Below are positions 30,560 through 43,145 of a stretch of DNA of 64,000 bases, one piece after another. Made by a program: the position numbers and the translations under genes. Location of the stretch: assembly GCA_014155875.1 (NCBI GenBank), contig JACEFZ010026862.1, forward strand, positions 186,001 through 250,000, in the 5' to 3' direction. This DNA is from Cepaea nemoralis (Eukaryota > Mollusca > Gastropoda > Stylommatophora > Helicidae). Below the pieces are notes generated by a model that was not told the origin of the DNA, did no database searches, and worked only from the letters and a program-made list of their open reading frames with translations. Position 1 is the first letter of the stretch, and each line of letters begins with the position of its first letter.

Positions 30560-31103
30560 TAGAGGGACATCAGTATCAGAAATGACTGGCAGCAAACGAG
30601 GCAGAAATCTGTGGCACGTGTATACAAACTTGAAGATTGGCGAATCAGTCATGTGCACATGTGGGTTAGCGCTGCAGACCGGAAGACCACATACTCCAAG
30701 ACTGCTCACAGTATGACATATCAAGGTATACCGTCTGGACTAGTAACACAACAGTGGGAGATATACTCTATGGACCACTGAGTGAGCAAAACAAACAAAC
30801 AAAACAAACAGCTAAATTCATACAAAAGACAACATTGCAGATTTAGACAATAAATTTCAAGCGAACGTAAGAAGAAGATATGTATTATGGACCACTGAGA
30901 ATTAAACTAGACAGTAAAATATAGATAAGAGACACCAACCATTGCAGATGTAGACAATAAATTTCAAGCAAACGACAGAAGAAGAAGAAGAAGAAGAAGA
31001 AGAAGAAGAAGAAGAAGAAGAAGAAGAAGAAGAAGAAGAAGAAGAAGAAGAAGAAGAAGAAGAAGAAGAAGAAGAAGAAGAAGAAGAAGAAGAAGAAGAA
31101 GAG
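30560..31103 (+). mobile_element. LINE 3' end with (GAA)n tail
   Basis: A short remnant of a LINE C-terminus is visible at about 30640-30790 (a CTCGLAL piece, then a zinc-ribbon-like segment in a shifted frame, then VWTSNTTVGDILYGPL). Its 3' UTR follows, with a ~125-bp unit (GGACCACTGAG... ACAATAAATTTCAAGCGAAC) present twice. The tail is about 40 GAA repeats at 30977-31100. A related ~70-bp piece is at 46490-46560. Confidence 0.6.
30977..31100. repeat. (GAA)n microsatellite
   Basis: About 124 bases of GAA repeat forming the tail of the LINE. On the minus strand it reads as poly-Leu. Confidence 0.95.
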
Positions 31104-31290
31104 GGCTTTCGAAACGCAGCTGCAGGCGATTTGGCATCAAACCGTCTTGCGTTGGTGTTTTACTAAATGATATGGATGCCGGTCGTTCAGAAAGCAATGG
31201 AAAACTACTGAACGTAAACTTGCCAAGAGATCACAACAGCAAAAAATGGTGTTGATGCGACGCCCCATAAAGAATATGTAACTATGTTTT
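31104..31290 (-). mobile_element. SINE central domain fragment
   Basis: TTCAGAAAGCAATGGAAAAC, TACTGAACGTAAACTTGCCA and AAAAATGGTGTTGATGCGAC match, in plus orientation, the core of the SINE at 56128-56210. No tRNA-like head with A and B boxes is seen here. The strand assignment follows the surrounding text only weakly; the core itself reads on the plus strand. Confidence 0.55.
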
Positions 31291-31786
31291 AATTCTTTTA
31301 TTACAAGGGAAATAATTTCAACTGGTGAATCATATTTCGGCTTTAGCAATCAAGGGGAACAATTATAGATTTGACTATACTTGTACTGATAGCTATTTTG
31401 CAAGAGAAGTATATGTTTATTCCTTTAAGTATTTTATTCATATTTTGTATAGTATTAGTTAAATGTTACCATTATAAAAACTTTACACATTTTTGATTAT
31501 TATTTGAAATTTCAGACACTAAATTGTTGTGTAATAAATATTGTTTAGTACATTATTTCTTTCTTTATCTGCTCGGCCACGTCTGTCCAAACAGACGTTA
31601 GGTTTACTCTGGTTTCTTTTCACAACGTATAAATCTTTCCAAGCCAAAGTAAATATACAAAGACCAATTTTGGACAGCATTTATTAGTTTTTGGCTGGCA
31701 CAAATGATTGTGGCTTCCAATAATAACGAATAATAACGTACATTATGCTAGATCAGTTTCACCAGACCCTCGGTTAACTCTGTATT

Positions 31787-31830
<44 letters not shown>

Positions 31831-31840
31831 AAAGTAAATA
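31291..31840. other. Unassigned AT-rich region with poly(A)
   Basis: No gene. An A-run of about 33 bases (31797-31829) sits just before the LINE that starts at about 31840. A short hairpin, ACGTCTG/CAGACGT, lies near 31580-31600. Confidence 0.5.
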
Positions 31841-31845
31841 TACAG

Positions 31846-33009
31846 AAATCACAGATAATGGGACTAGGAAAGTGGAAACAAAAGTCTGATTTCCCTCCAG
31901 ACCTGAGACACACAGGCACCATGAAGCTGTATGGGATCACATTCCCATGTGATCCCACAAAAACACACAAACAGACATGGCACTCATTGACTGAACAGAT
32001 CACAGACATGTTACACAGGTATAGGTACAAAACATCCACAATATTTGGTAGAAGCACAATAGTCAACACATACATAATACCCAAAATATTATACTTAGCG
32101 ACAGTACTAAACCCTCCCAAACAGACCGTCACAGACATAAACATACAAATCAGACGCTTCATCTTCACCAATACAATACACAGCATACATCACAAAACAC
32201 TCATGCAGGACAAACTGCAGGGGGGGCATTGCACTTCAGGACATCCACACAAAAATACTGTCACTTAGAATCAGTCACATAGGTAAAATCATCAGACATC
32301 CAGAACAACATAGATTAGCTTTATATTATATAGCACACAACATAAAACACCTCACACCTCTTAACAATGCAACTGCACACTACCAGGGAACACTGCCAAC
32401 ATTCTACCAGACATGCATACAGGCAATACAGGGACATGAACAGTTAATACAGCAAACAACACACAAAATATACAAACATTTAGTTAGAGAGCAAGCACCA
32501 TCACTCAAACTTAGGATTAAAAGAGGACACAAATACTTCATGTCTGACTTCACATGCACCTTTTCAAACCTACACAACAAACACATAACACCAAAAGCTA
32601 GAGAGATCACATATAGACTGTTATAAAATATGACACCGACAACACAGACAGAAGCTTACAAATACAAACAAATATCACAGTGCCAGCTATGTAGAAATAA
32701 CACAACAGAGACAGAGGAACACATTTATTATACATGTCCAACAATCACAGCCATACGCGCAACACTCAAACACCTCATACAAACACACACAGGCAAACAA
32801 ACTGACATATATAAAGCAATTTTTCTCAACATTATACCAAAATCAGCAAAAGACACACATACAAAACTACTGACAGCTCTTTCTTACTATAGACAGCTCA
32901 TATGGACATGTAGAAACTCAGCCAGATACAAACACCGCACATATAACACACACTTAATATCATTTATGTTCACGCACAAAATATCACAACTCTTTCCAGA
33001 GTTGGTATA
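31846..33009 (+). pseudogene. LINE ORF2 C-terminal part, copy 1
   Basis: The frames 31858-32268 and 32630-33010 align with the last ~390 residues of the copy-2 protein. Lesions are an expanded G run at about 32220 and a stop at about 32625 (TAA where copy 2 has a sense codon). The C-terminal zinc motif (CQLCRNNTTETEEH plus a later Cys) and the final QLFPELV are present. The RT catalytic motifs lie upstream of the truncation and are missing. Confidence 0.85.
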
Positions 33010-36000
33010 AATGGTATACCAACTCTGGATATTTTTTTGGTAATTTTGGTATACATGAGTGAGAGAAAGAAAAAAGAAACTGGGAGTGAATGATTAAAAA
33101 GATCTCATATGGTCAAAAGACCAATGGAAAATCCCTTATGTAAATCACCCTTATAGATAAGGGGGAAAAGGGAAAAAGAGAAAAGAAAACTTAACTCCTC
33201 CCTTTCCAATGTACAAATTATGAAATGTTTGATACAAATGAATTTGTTGTGCTAAACTACCACCACAACTAAGATTATCATTTTAGTAAAGGAAATCACA
33301 TATCTATTATAGTATTATTATTATTATTTATCATTATTATTGTTTTCATTATTATTATTATTATTATTATCACTATCATCAATTTTTATTTTTTACTATC
33401 ATTACCCAACCCCTTTTATCCTTAGTATCATTAATTTAATAAGTATTAATGTTATCACCTTTATTATTTTACAACTTCATCCCCCATGTCCCCCCCCCCC
33501 CTTTATTAAATGTTTGTTGCTTTTGCTACCACCCGCACTAGTTTGTTTCAAACATTTGCCCTGCCTGTACCATCATTAGTGGTCATGGGGACATTGGTGA
33601 TTGAAACCAATCGGTGGGAGAGTAGAGAGGGAACAACATGTAAAGACTTTCCCCTATCCCTGCAGTCAATACTTACCCCATTATCCTTAGTATCATTGAT
33701 TTTACAAGTATTATTGATATCATCACTATTATTTTACAACTTCATCTCCCCTGCGCCCCCTGTTGCTTATGTTTTGTTACCCTTGCTGCTACCCCAACTG
33801 GTTGGTTCAAACACTTGTCCTGCCTGTACCATCATTAAGAGTTGGCATGAGGGTTTTTGGTGGGGTGAAACCAGTTGAGGAGAGTATAGTGAGGGGGGGG
33901 GGGAAACATGTAAAGATTCCCCCTTTTCTTTGTATTCAGTATCTACCTAAATATCCTTAGTATCATAAATGTTATAAGTATTAGTGATATCATCATTATT
34001 ATTTTACAACTTCATCTCCCCTAGTGCCCCATTTTGCTTAAGGTTTTGTTGCCTTTGCTACCACCCCACTGGTCAGTTCAAACATTTATCCTGCCTGTAC
34101 CATCATTAAGGGTGGTCGGAGGGGCATTGGAGTGAAAGCGGTTAGTGGGAGTGCGGCAAAGTAAACAAAAATGTAAAGATTTCCCTTTCTCCGTGTCACC
34201 CCTTTTGAATCATGTGAGGGAGTGTTGAAGGAATAAATACAAAATCACATATGTTTACCAAATCAATAATACTGAAATAAATTTGTGCAAACACAAATGA
34301 TTGAAGGAATGAGGGGAAAAGAAAAAACACCAACTCCCTGTATTACAACTATTATTAAAAACTATATTTGGCTTGTGTATGTACACTGCTATGCTATGTT
34401 AACACCATCCCAAAGAAAATCATCCTAGCAAATGGAAACCACAATTTGCAAAAAGTTTATCATTTTCATAACCATTATTACTATTGCTAGTTTTTTATAT
34501 TGGCTATTATTACCCTCAGTATGTCTCTTCTTGTCATTATTATTATTGTCATCATTAGTAATAAACAAAATCCCTTTCCCATGTGCCCCCCATCCCCTTG
34601 CTCATGGTTTGTTGCTGCCTTTGCTGATACCCACACCGGTTTGGTTCAAATATCTATCCTGCCTTTACCATCATTGCCCAGAGAGGAGTGGTAGGGCATT
34701 GGTGGAGTGGAACCAAATTGGTGAGAGGGTGGCAAGGGAAACACAAATGTAAAGATTGGAAAATTTTGTGCAAATACTGATGCATGTTTTACTTTTTACA
34801 ATAAGTTTAAAAAAAAAAAAAAAGAATAAAAAAAAAAGGAAGGGAAAAAATGAATGAACCCTTACAAATAAGACCAAAAATAAGCAAGGAGAAAAAGAAA
34901 CCAACTCCTTTTACTTACTGCTACTATTATTTAACATTGCATGTAGCAAGAATATGTATTTAAAAAAAAAAAAAATAAAAAAAAAAAAATAAGCAAGGAG
35001 AAAAAAAGAAAAAGAAAATCAAATCCTTTTTACACCTACTATATTATTAAAGGGTGCAGGATGGAATGTTTATTGTATGTACCTGCCAAAATTTAACACA
35101 ATTTCTAAGAAAATCATTTTAGCAAATGGAATCACATGTTTGGAAAATGTGATCATTATCATAACAAATTTTATCATTGTGATTATTAGCATTGCTGTTA
35201 TCACCCTTAGTAGATTTTTATTCCTAGTAATTATTACTATAAGATGTATTTCATGAAAACACCATTCCTAAGAAAATCAGTTTAACACATGAAATCACAT
35301 GTTTAACTAGTAGTATTATTAATATTATCATTGCTGTTATCATCATTCATTCATTGCCTTCAATTTTATCACCATTAGCAGTTTTATTCCTTGTCATTAT
35401 AATATTATTCATGTATTTGGATGTTATTTGCATTATCATCATTGTAATCATTATTAATATCACATCCCCCTTTCCCACCTTTTGATACTGTGATTGTTAT
35501 TACTTCTGCCGCGCTCACCGTTTTGCTTCAGTTCTGCACCGCCATGTTTATCATCACCGAGGGTGATGGTACTTGGTAGGAGTTTTTGGAGCTGACAGGA
35601 GAGCGGGGCGGCAGGGGGAAAAATATGCAAGAATGAATCACCCAACATAAACGAGAAGTAGATAGTGAGCTTTACTAAAACACGACTACAAGAGACAAAG
35701 AGGGGAAAAAACAACAGCCCGCTACCATCACGCTTTTGATTTAAAATATTTCCTTACAACAATGTCAATGGAGAAATGTTTAAATGTATAAAATATTTGT
35801 AATTTTTGCGCATATGTCACCTACACGCCCACATGCAACGCTCTGTAAAAACACGCACACAAATACTGAACACACAGTACGCATGTAACAACACAAACAA
35901 TACAAATGCAACAACTACCCCTCCTGCATTGTAAACTAGGATACTCCTTGACAACTTCCTCCCACCACCTTTCCGATACTGTTCGTTTTGATGCTGCTGC

Positions 36001-36300
36001 TGCCTTCACCGGTCGGTTTTAACAAGGTTTACTGCCCTTGTCCTCATTACCAGGTAGTGAGGATGGTATTGGTGGGGTTGGAGCTGACAGGTGAAAGGGT
36101 GGCAGAGGGAATAAAATGGTATACTACCGTCTTGTTGTTGTTTGTACTCGTTTTCCGTTTACCTTTCATTTCAAATGTAAATATGTTGAAATAAATGTTG
36201 TAAAAATTTGCGCATATGTCACCTACACTTCCACATGCAACTCTCTGTAACAACACGAACAATACAAATGCAAAGTTTTCTTTAACACTCAATAAAAGTT
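33010..36300 (+). repeat. Modular 3.3-kb LINE 3' UTR, copy 1
   Basis: Built of five or six diverged copies of a ~150-bp block (core: TTTGCTACCACCCCACTGG, TTCAAACATTTGTCCTGCC, ACCATCATTA, then GGCATTGGTGGAGTG and AATGTAAAGATTTCCC), near 33510, 33770, 34040, 34610, 35500 and 36000. They alternate with ATT/ATC-rich blocks. The last block matches the LINE end at 1-531. Confidence 0.75.
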
Positions 36301-36411
36301 AAAAAAAAAAAAAAAAAAACTTCTTACAACTTCTTTTACAATCTTTTACAATCTTCTCCTCAAAGTCTATCATGAAGCCTTTGACAAAAAAATCTTCCAG
36401 ACAGCTGCAAC

Positions 36412-38241
36412 ATGTCTTACATTACACTCATATGCAAGGATAAAACTGACAAAACACAACTGAAGAACTACAGACCAATTTCCTTACTCAACACAGACTA
36501 CAAGATACTCGCCAAATCACTCACCAACAAACTTAAACCTTTCATGCCAACACTAATACACCCAGACCAACAGTGCAGTGTCAAAGACAGAAATATACAC
36601 AAACACACACACCTCATTAGGGACATTATTAACTACACACATGGAAAAGACTGTCCATCCTCCATCTTATCCTTGGATCAAGAGAAGGCCTTCGACAGAA
36701 TTTCCCACACCTACCTACATAGGACACTAGAACACTGTAACATAGGAGAGTACTACAGGCAGTGGATACAGATCTCGTACAAAAATCCTGAGAGCAGAGT
36801 GTTGGTGAACCATTCACTGACAGCTAGCTTCAGGCTCACGAGATCTGTAAGACAAGGATGTCTCTTATCACCACTCCTGTATGTGCTCACTCTAGAACCC
36901 TTATTAGAGAAGATAAGGCAAGACACTAGTATTAAAGGAACCTTCCTGCATGGGATAGGAGAGCAGAAGCTCATCGCCTATGCAGATGACACTGCCTTCT
37001 TTCCCACCAGCAACACATCAATAAGGAATATACTCTACACCTTTACCCATTTTGGAAAAGGCAGTGGAGCCAAAATTAATGTACAGAAATCACAGATAAT
37101 GGGCCTGGGAAAGTGGAAACAAAAGGCTGATTTCCCTCCAGATCTGAAACACATAGACACCATGAAGCTGTATGGGATCACATTTCCATGCGATCCCACA
37201 GAAACACACAGACAGACATGGCACGCACTGACCGAACAGATCACAGACATGTTATACAGGTATAGGTACAAGACATCCACAATATTTGGTAGAAGCACAA
37301 TAGTCAACACATACATATTACCCAAAATAATATATTTAGCGACAGTACTGGACCCTCCTAAACAGACCGTCACAAACATAAACAAACAAATCAGACGCTT
37401 CATCTTCACCAACACGATACACAGCATTAAACACAAAACTCTCATACAAGACAGGAAACAAGGCGGGATTTCACTACAGGACATCCAGACAAAAATACTG
37501 TCACTTAGAATCAGTCACATAGGTAAAATCATCAGACACCCAGAACAGAACAGACTAGCACTATACTACATAGGCCACAACATCAAACATCTCACACCTC
37601 TTAACAATGCAACTGCACACTATCAGGGAAGACTGCCAACATTCTATCAGACATGCATACAGGCAATAAAAGGACATGAACAGTTAATACAGCAAACAAC
37701 ACACACAATATACAAACATTTAGTTAGAGAACAAGCACCATCACTAAGACTTAGGATTAAAAGAGGACACAAATACTTCATGACTGACTTCACATGCACC
37801 TTTTCAAACCTACACAACAAACACATAACACCAAAAGCTAGGGAGATCACATATAGACTGTTATACAGTATGACCCCCACAACACAGGTAGAAGCATACA
37901 TATCCAAACAATGTCAATTATGTAGAAACAACACACAAGAGACAGAGGAACACATTTATTATACGTGTCCAACAATTACTGCCACACGCGCAACACTCAA
38001 ACACCTCATACAAACACACACAGGCAAACAAACCGACATATATAAAGCAATTTTTCTCAATACTATACCAATGACATCTAAGGACATACATACAAAACTA
38101 CTTGTAGCACTTTCTTACTACAGACAACTTATATGGACCTGCAGAAATTTTGCCAGATACAAACACAACACATATAACACACATTTAGTTTCCTTCATGT
38201 ACACGCACAAAATATCACAACTCTTTCCAGAGTTGGTATAA
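36412..38241 (+). CDS. LINE ORF2, RT and C-terminal domain, long open frame
   Basis: A 609-codon frame with no stop. RT landmarks in order: NYRPISLLNTDYK (residues 19-31), motif A SLDQEKAFDR (catalytic Asp89), motif B RQGCLLSPLLY (147-157) and motif C AYADDTAFF (YADD 190-193). The C-terminus has the cysteine/histidine motif C-x2-C-x9-H-x4-C near residues 515-535 and ends QLFPELV. The endonuclease and the first RT blocks are cut off by 5' truncation, so it is not an autonomous source, but the open frame suggests a recent insertion. The ATG at 36412 is simply the first Met in frame; just upstream the sequence is frameshifted. Confidence 0.85.
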   Translation: MSYITLICKDKTDKTQLKNYRPISLLNTDYKILAKSLTNKLKPFMPTLIHPDQQCSVKDRNIHKHTHLIRDIINYTHGKDCPSSILSLDQEKAFDRISHTYLHRTLEHCNIGEYYRQWIQISYKNPESRVLVNHSLTASFRLTRSVRQGCLLSPLLYVLTLEPLLEKIRQDTSIKGTFLHGIGEQKLIAYADDTAFFPTSNTSIRNILYTFTHFGKGSGAKINVQKSQIMGLGKWKQKADFPPDLKHIDTMKLYGITFPCDPTETHRQTWHALTEQITDMLYRYRYKTSTIFGRSTIVNTYILPKIIYLATVLDPPKQTVTNINKQIRRFIFTNTIHSIKHKTLIQDRKQGGISLQDIQTKILSLRISHIGKIIRHPEQNRLALYYIGHNIKHLTPLNNATAHYQGRLPTFYQTCIQAIKGHEQLIQQTTHTIYKHLVREQAPSLRLRIKRGHKYFMTDFTCTFSNLHNKHITPKAREITYRLLYSMTPTTQVEAYISKQCQLCRNNTQETEEHIYYTCPTITATRATLKHLIQTHTGKQTDIYKAIFLNTIPMTSKDIHTKLLVALSYYRQLIWTCRNFARYKHNTYNTHLVSFMYTHKISQLFPELV

Positions 38242-41200
38242 ATGGTATACCAACTCCGAAAATTTTGGAAATTGTTTGGTAATTTTGGTATACATGAGTG
38301 AGAGAATGAAAGAAGAAACTGTGAATGAATGGTGAGTGGATGATTAAAAAGGCCACATATGGTCAAAAGACCAATGGAAAATCCCTTATGTAAAGAATAG
38401 TGGAAGTATAAATGCTTGTTTTATTTGTTTCAAAAATGGTTTCACCCTTATACACAAGGGGGAAAAGAAAAGAGGAGAAAAGAAAATTAAACTCCTCCCA
38501 TTCCAATGTACTATTTATAGAATGTTTGGCTTTGAATGCACTTGTTGTGCTATACTACCACCACTACTAAGGTTATCACTTTAGTAAATAAACTCACATA
38601 TTTGTTATACTATTATCATTATTATTATTATTATTATTTTATTATTATTGTTTATTATAATGATTATCATCATTATTATTATGACTATCTTTATTCTACC
38701 TTTACTATCCTTAGTATCATTAATGTTATAAGTATTGTTGATATCATCATTATCATTTTACAATTTCATCTCCCCCCGCGCCCCCCCCCCCTTTGCTTAC
38801 AGTTTTGTTGCCTTTGCTACTAACCCCACTGGTTGGTTCAAACTTGTGTCCTGCCTGTGCCATCATTACTAGGGTGGTCAGGAGAGCATTGATGGATTTG
38901 AACAATTAGTGGGAGGGTAGCGCGGGAAACAAAAATGTAAAGATTTCCCTTTCGCTTAGTCACCCCCTTTGAATCATGTGAGTGAGTGTTGAATGAATGA
39001 ATACATACAAAAACACATATGGTTATCAAACCAATAATACTGTAACAACTTATGCAAATACAAATGTTTGGTTAATTTTTTATTTAAAAAAAAAGAAAGA
39101 GAAAGCAAAGAGGGAAATATGAATGAACCCCTACATTTAGGGGGAAAAAAAACAAGGAGGAAAATATAACCCACTCCTTTACTCCAAGTATTATTAAAAA
39201 CTGCAGTTTTGCATGTGTATGTACCTGCTAGGCTATGTTTAACACCATTACAAAGAAAATCATCCTAGCAAATGGAATCACATATTGTAAAAATGTTATC
39301 ATTTTCATAACAAATTATTACCATTGCAGTTTTTTTTTAAATTGCTGTTATTACCCTCAGTATGTCTCCTCCTGTCATTATTATTATTATCATCATTAGT
39401 AATAAACCAAAACCCCTTTCCCATGTGCCCCCCCTCCCCTTGCTCATGGTTTGTTGCTGCCTTTGCTGATACCCACACCGGTTTGGTTCAAATATTTATC
39501 CTGCCTTTACCATCATTGCCCAGAGAGGGTGGTAATGGCATTGGTGGAGTGGAACCAAATTGGTGAGAGGGTGGCAAAGGAAACAAAAATGTAAAGATTG
39601 TAAAAATTTGTGCAAATACTGATGCTTGTTTACTTTTTACAATAAGTAATTAAAAATAAAATTTAAAAAAAAAAAAACCACACAAGAGGAAGGGAAAAAA
39701 ATGAATGAACCCTTACAAATAAGACCAAAAAATAAGCAAGGAGGAAAAGAACACCAACTCCTTTTACTTCTACTATGTTGCACCTTATATGTACCTAATA
39801 TGCTATGCTAACACCATTCCTAGGAAAATCATTCTAGCAAATGAAATCACAGCTTTGGAAAGTGGGATCATTATCATAACTATTATCATCATTGCTGTTA
39901 CTGTTACTTTCAGTACTGTTATCACCCTTAGTAGGTAAATGTTAGTCATCATTATCATTGATGTATTTGGTTTTAGTTGCATTATTAATATAGTAACCTT
40001 TATTAATATATAACCTCATCTCCCATGAGACCCCCCCCCCCCCCCCTTCCCTCACTCATAGTTTTGTTTGTTGCCTTTGCTGACACCCTCACCCTTTGGT
40101 TCCAAATTTATCCTGCCTTTACCATCATTACCCATTAGTGTGGTGGGTCAAATGGGTGAGAGTGGGACTATCACTATTTTCATTGAGTATTTATCATTGC
40201 ATTTATTAGCATTGCTGTTTATCACCCTTTAGTAGTTTTATTCCTTGTCATTATTATTTTAGATGCATTTCATGTAAACACCATTCCTAGGATAAGCATT
40301 TTAGCAAATGGAATCACATGATTAACTATTATTATCTTTGCTGTCTATTATCTTTGCTGTTATTGTTATCACCCTTAGCAGTTTTACTCTTTGTCATTAT
40401 TATTATAGATGTATTTAATGTAAACACCATTCCTAAGGAAATCATTTTAGCAAATGGAATCACATGTTTACCTATTATTATCATTGCTGTTACTGTTATC
40501 ACCCTTAGCAGTTTTAGTCCTTGTCATTATTATTATAGATGTATTTCATGTAAACACCATACCTAGGAAAATCATTTTAGCAAATGGAACCACAAGTTTA
40601 ACTATTTATTATCATTGCTGTTTATTACCATTGCTGTTACTGTTATCACCCTTAGCAATTTTATTCTTGTCATTATTATAGATGTATTTCATGTAAACAC
40701 CATTCCTAAGATAATCATTTTAGCAAATGGAATCACAGGTTTAACTATTAATATTATTATCATCGCTGGTTATTATCATTGCTGTTTAACAAAAACAGTG
40801 TTATTGTTATCACCCTTGGCATTTTTAAATTATTCCTTGTCATTATTAATATTATTATTTATGTATTTGGTTGTTATTTGCATTAGTATCATTGTAATCA
40901 TTATAAATATATATGGCTTTGTAAACCCGTAAACTGCACATCCCCCTTTCCCACCTTTTTGATACTGTGATTGTTGTCTTTGCTGCCACCCTCGCCGTTG
41001 GTTCTAAACATGTTGTGCACCGCCATGTTTATCTGTCATCACCGAGGGATAGGGATGGTACTTGGTAGGAGTTTTAGAGCTGGCAGGAGAGCGGGGCGGC
41101 AAGGAAAATAATAACAGCCCACTACCATCACGCTGTTGATATAAAATATTTCCTTACAACAATGTCAATGGAGGAATGTTTAAATGTATAAAATATTTGT

Positions 41201-41300
41201 AATTTTTGCGCATATGTCACCTACACTTCCACATGCAACGCTCTGTAACAACACGAACAATACAAATGCAAATGTTTCTTAACACTCAATAAAAGGTTTA
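38242..41300 (+). repeat. Modular 3-kb LINE 3' UTR, copy 2
   Basis: The same ~150-bp blocks as in copy 1 occur near 38805, 39450, 40070 and 40980. In addition, a ~130-140-bp unit (ACACCATTCCTAAGAAAATC, ATTTTAGCAAATGGAATCAC, ATTATCATTGCTGTTA, CACCCTTAGCAGTTTTA) is repeated four or five times in tandem at about 40265-40800. Confidence 0.75.
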
Positions 41301-41338
41301 TAAAAAAAAATATTTTTTTTTAAAAATACTTTTTACAA

Positions 41339-42277
41339 CTGGTGTTGCAAATACTGCCAGTTGCTCAAGGGAAGGACCAGTGCCAGCTGGGAAACAAATT
41401 TGGCTGCCACCCCAGCAATGTCCACAAACTGCTGCTGAAAGCCAAGGATCTGGACGTGAATGTGATGGGCGTTAACTTTCATGTTGGTAGTGGGGTTGGT
41501 GAGGCTAAAGCATTTGCTTATGCTGTGAAGCAAGCTCATGAGGCCTGGGAGATTGCTACTGAACTTGGCTTTAAGATGACCCTCCTCGACATTGGCGGTG
41601 GATTTCCTGGGCAGTCCAACGCCCCAATCACTTTTGCTGAGATTGCGACTGTGGTGAATGAAGCCTTGGACACCCTATTTCCCTGCCGGGAACGGTGTTC
41701 GCATCATTGCAGATTCAGGGAGGTACATGGTTGCATCTGCTTTCACCTAGCCGTCAACATCATTGCCAAAGGGACGGTGGTGAATGATTCATCTGATGCA
41801 GAGGACAGTAGCCAACCCTCACACATGTACTACGTCAACGATGGAGTCTATGGGTCCTTCAACTACATCATATATGATCATGCTCACCCAGAGCCCAGGG
41901 TTATCTCTGATTCTCCGGATAGATTCATCTCTTCCGTCTGGGGTCCGACCTGTGATGGTCTGGACTGCATTATTCAAGAGTGCAAACTGCCAGAGTTGGA
42001 TGTTGGCCACTGGATGTACTTCACAGATATGGGCGCTTACACCATTGCCGCAGGATCCACTTTCAACGGCATGCCCCGGCCCCAATTCTTCTATGTCTGC
42101 AATGAGGATCTTTGGAACCAAGTGTACCCACAACACAGTGCACCAAAGAGGAGATGTGAAAGCGTATCTTGCGACGCAGATTTCCCTCTACTTATGACAG
42201 GACCAGATATGCGGTCTCTCAGGGAAGCGGCCAGCTCAATTTCCTGCTGTACTGAAGATGAGATTGTTTTTGCATAG
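41339..42277 (+). pseudogene. ODC1: Ornithine decarboxylase processed pseudogene
   Basis: A 311-codon frame matching the C-terminal two thirds of ODC, the PLP enzyme that makes putrescine. Visible are KFGCHPSNVHKLLLKAKDLD, the HVGSG substrate/PLP loop, LDIGGGFPG (glycine-rich phosphate-binding loop), SVWGPTCDGLD with the active-site Cys-Asp, and FNGMPRPQFFYV. The PLP-binding lysine of the N-terminal barrel is lost by 5' truncation. Two compensating one-base changes (an insertion at about 41692 and a deletion at about 41748) scramble some 17 residues at the PLP-contacting E-P-G-R-Y region and then restore the frame. It is intronless with TSD and poly(A). It could not be an active enzyme. The Cys-Asp pair favours ODC over antizyme inhibitor. 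Confidence 0.9.
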
Positions 42278-43145
42278 TGTTTTGGTGACCTTTTAATTTT
42301 CCTTTTGAACTTGTTTTGTGATCCGCCCAGTAGACTGTTTTCCACAGGTTTTTTTTTTTAAAAAGTCTTCATGAAAAGGAATTTGTTAGATAGGGTGGTT
42401 TCAGAGCTGCTGTGCTATGGTGAAAGTGGACAAGCATTACTGAATGAAGACATGAGCAAAAACCGTAACATGCTTTTGATCTAGTCTGCATCGCACTATT
42501 AGTCTAGTCTGTAACACAAGAATTTGGGCCCTCATGCTAGATCATATTTGCACGTCAGAAATTGTTCATGGCATGTGACAATCATTTTGCCAGATTGTAC
42601 CAGTTTTAATTTAATCTTCCTTTATTTATTTCTTTGAAAAAATCGACACCTGCTTGCCTTAAAGAAAATGGACTAGCTTTTCATGTCCTCGGCTCGAAAC
42701 TGGTGCCAAGTGTATTTGTTTTTAAAAAGATGTTATGAACCGTTTACATGCAGAATAACTTCAGGGAAGATAACACGTTGATCTCAGCCATGCTGTGCTA
42801 TGTTACATAACAATGAAACTTGGAAGGACTAGCAGTATTAGTGAGATCCTCAGACAGATGTTCAGTATGAAGGCTACTTTTTTTTTTTTTTTTTTTACAA
42901 ATTGGTGTTGTATATCCAGTTTTAGTGGAAATTCTGACCTTAGGTGTTGTTTGTCTAGTTTTTGTCTGGAAAATCTGGTCATACCAGTGTTGGTGTTGTC
43001 TGGTACTGTTTGTTGTGCGTTTCTATAAACTTTAATGTCCTGGCTGACAAAACTCAATCATGTCCAGTGGCACATGCTTATGTGAATAAAAGTTAAAGGA
43101 ATTGTCTGTCCAAGAGAAACAGTTAAAACAATAAGAAAAGTGTTA

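Larger units (their letters stand above)
31840..36320 (+). mobile_element. Tx1/L1-like LINE copy 1, 5'-truncated
   Basis: Starts inside the RT region (TATACAGAAATCACAGATAATG matches 37081 of copy 2) and runs to AATAAA at 36291-36296 and a poly(A) at 36302-36319. The coding remnant covers 31846-33009 and the 3' UTR 33010-36300. It is directly followed by copy 2 in the same direction. Clade assignment to Tx1 within the L1 group rests on the copy-3 ORF2 (APE endonuclease, RT, C-terminal CCHC) and on poly(A). Confidence 0.82.
36321..41321 (+). mobile_element. Tx1/L1-like LINE copy 2, 5'-truncated
   Basis: Begins within a few bases of the poly(A) of copy 1. The first recognisable coding sequence is at about 36360 (GTCTATCATGAAGCCTTTGA, matching copy 3 at 49391). 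It ends with AATAAA at 41288-41293 and A/T-rich sequence into which the ODC retrocopy inserted. The head-to-tail arrangement with copy 1 may be independent insertion at a poly(A) or template jumping. Confidence 0.85.

Noticed and set aside
30964..31197. Poly-leucine frame
   Set aside because: Translation of the (GAA)n tail on the minus strand.
41322..41340. Template jumping from the LINE to the ODC mRNA as the cause of their adjacency
   Set aside because: A 15-bp TSD brackets the ODC retrocopy alone (41322-41336 and 46357-46371), so it is an independent insertion into the end of the LINE.
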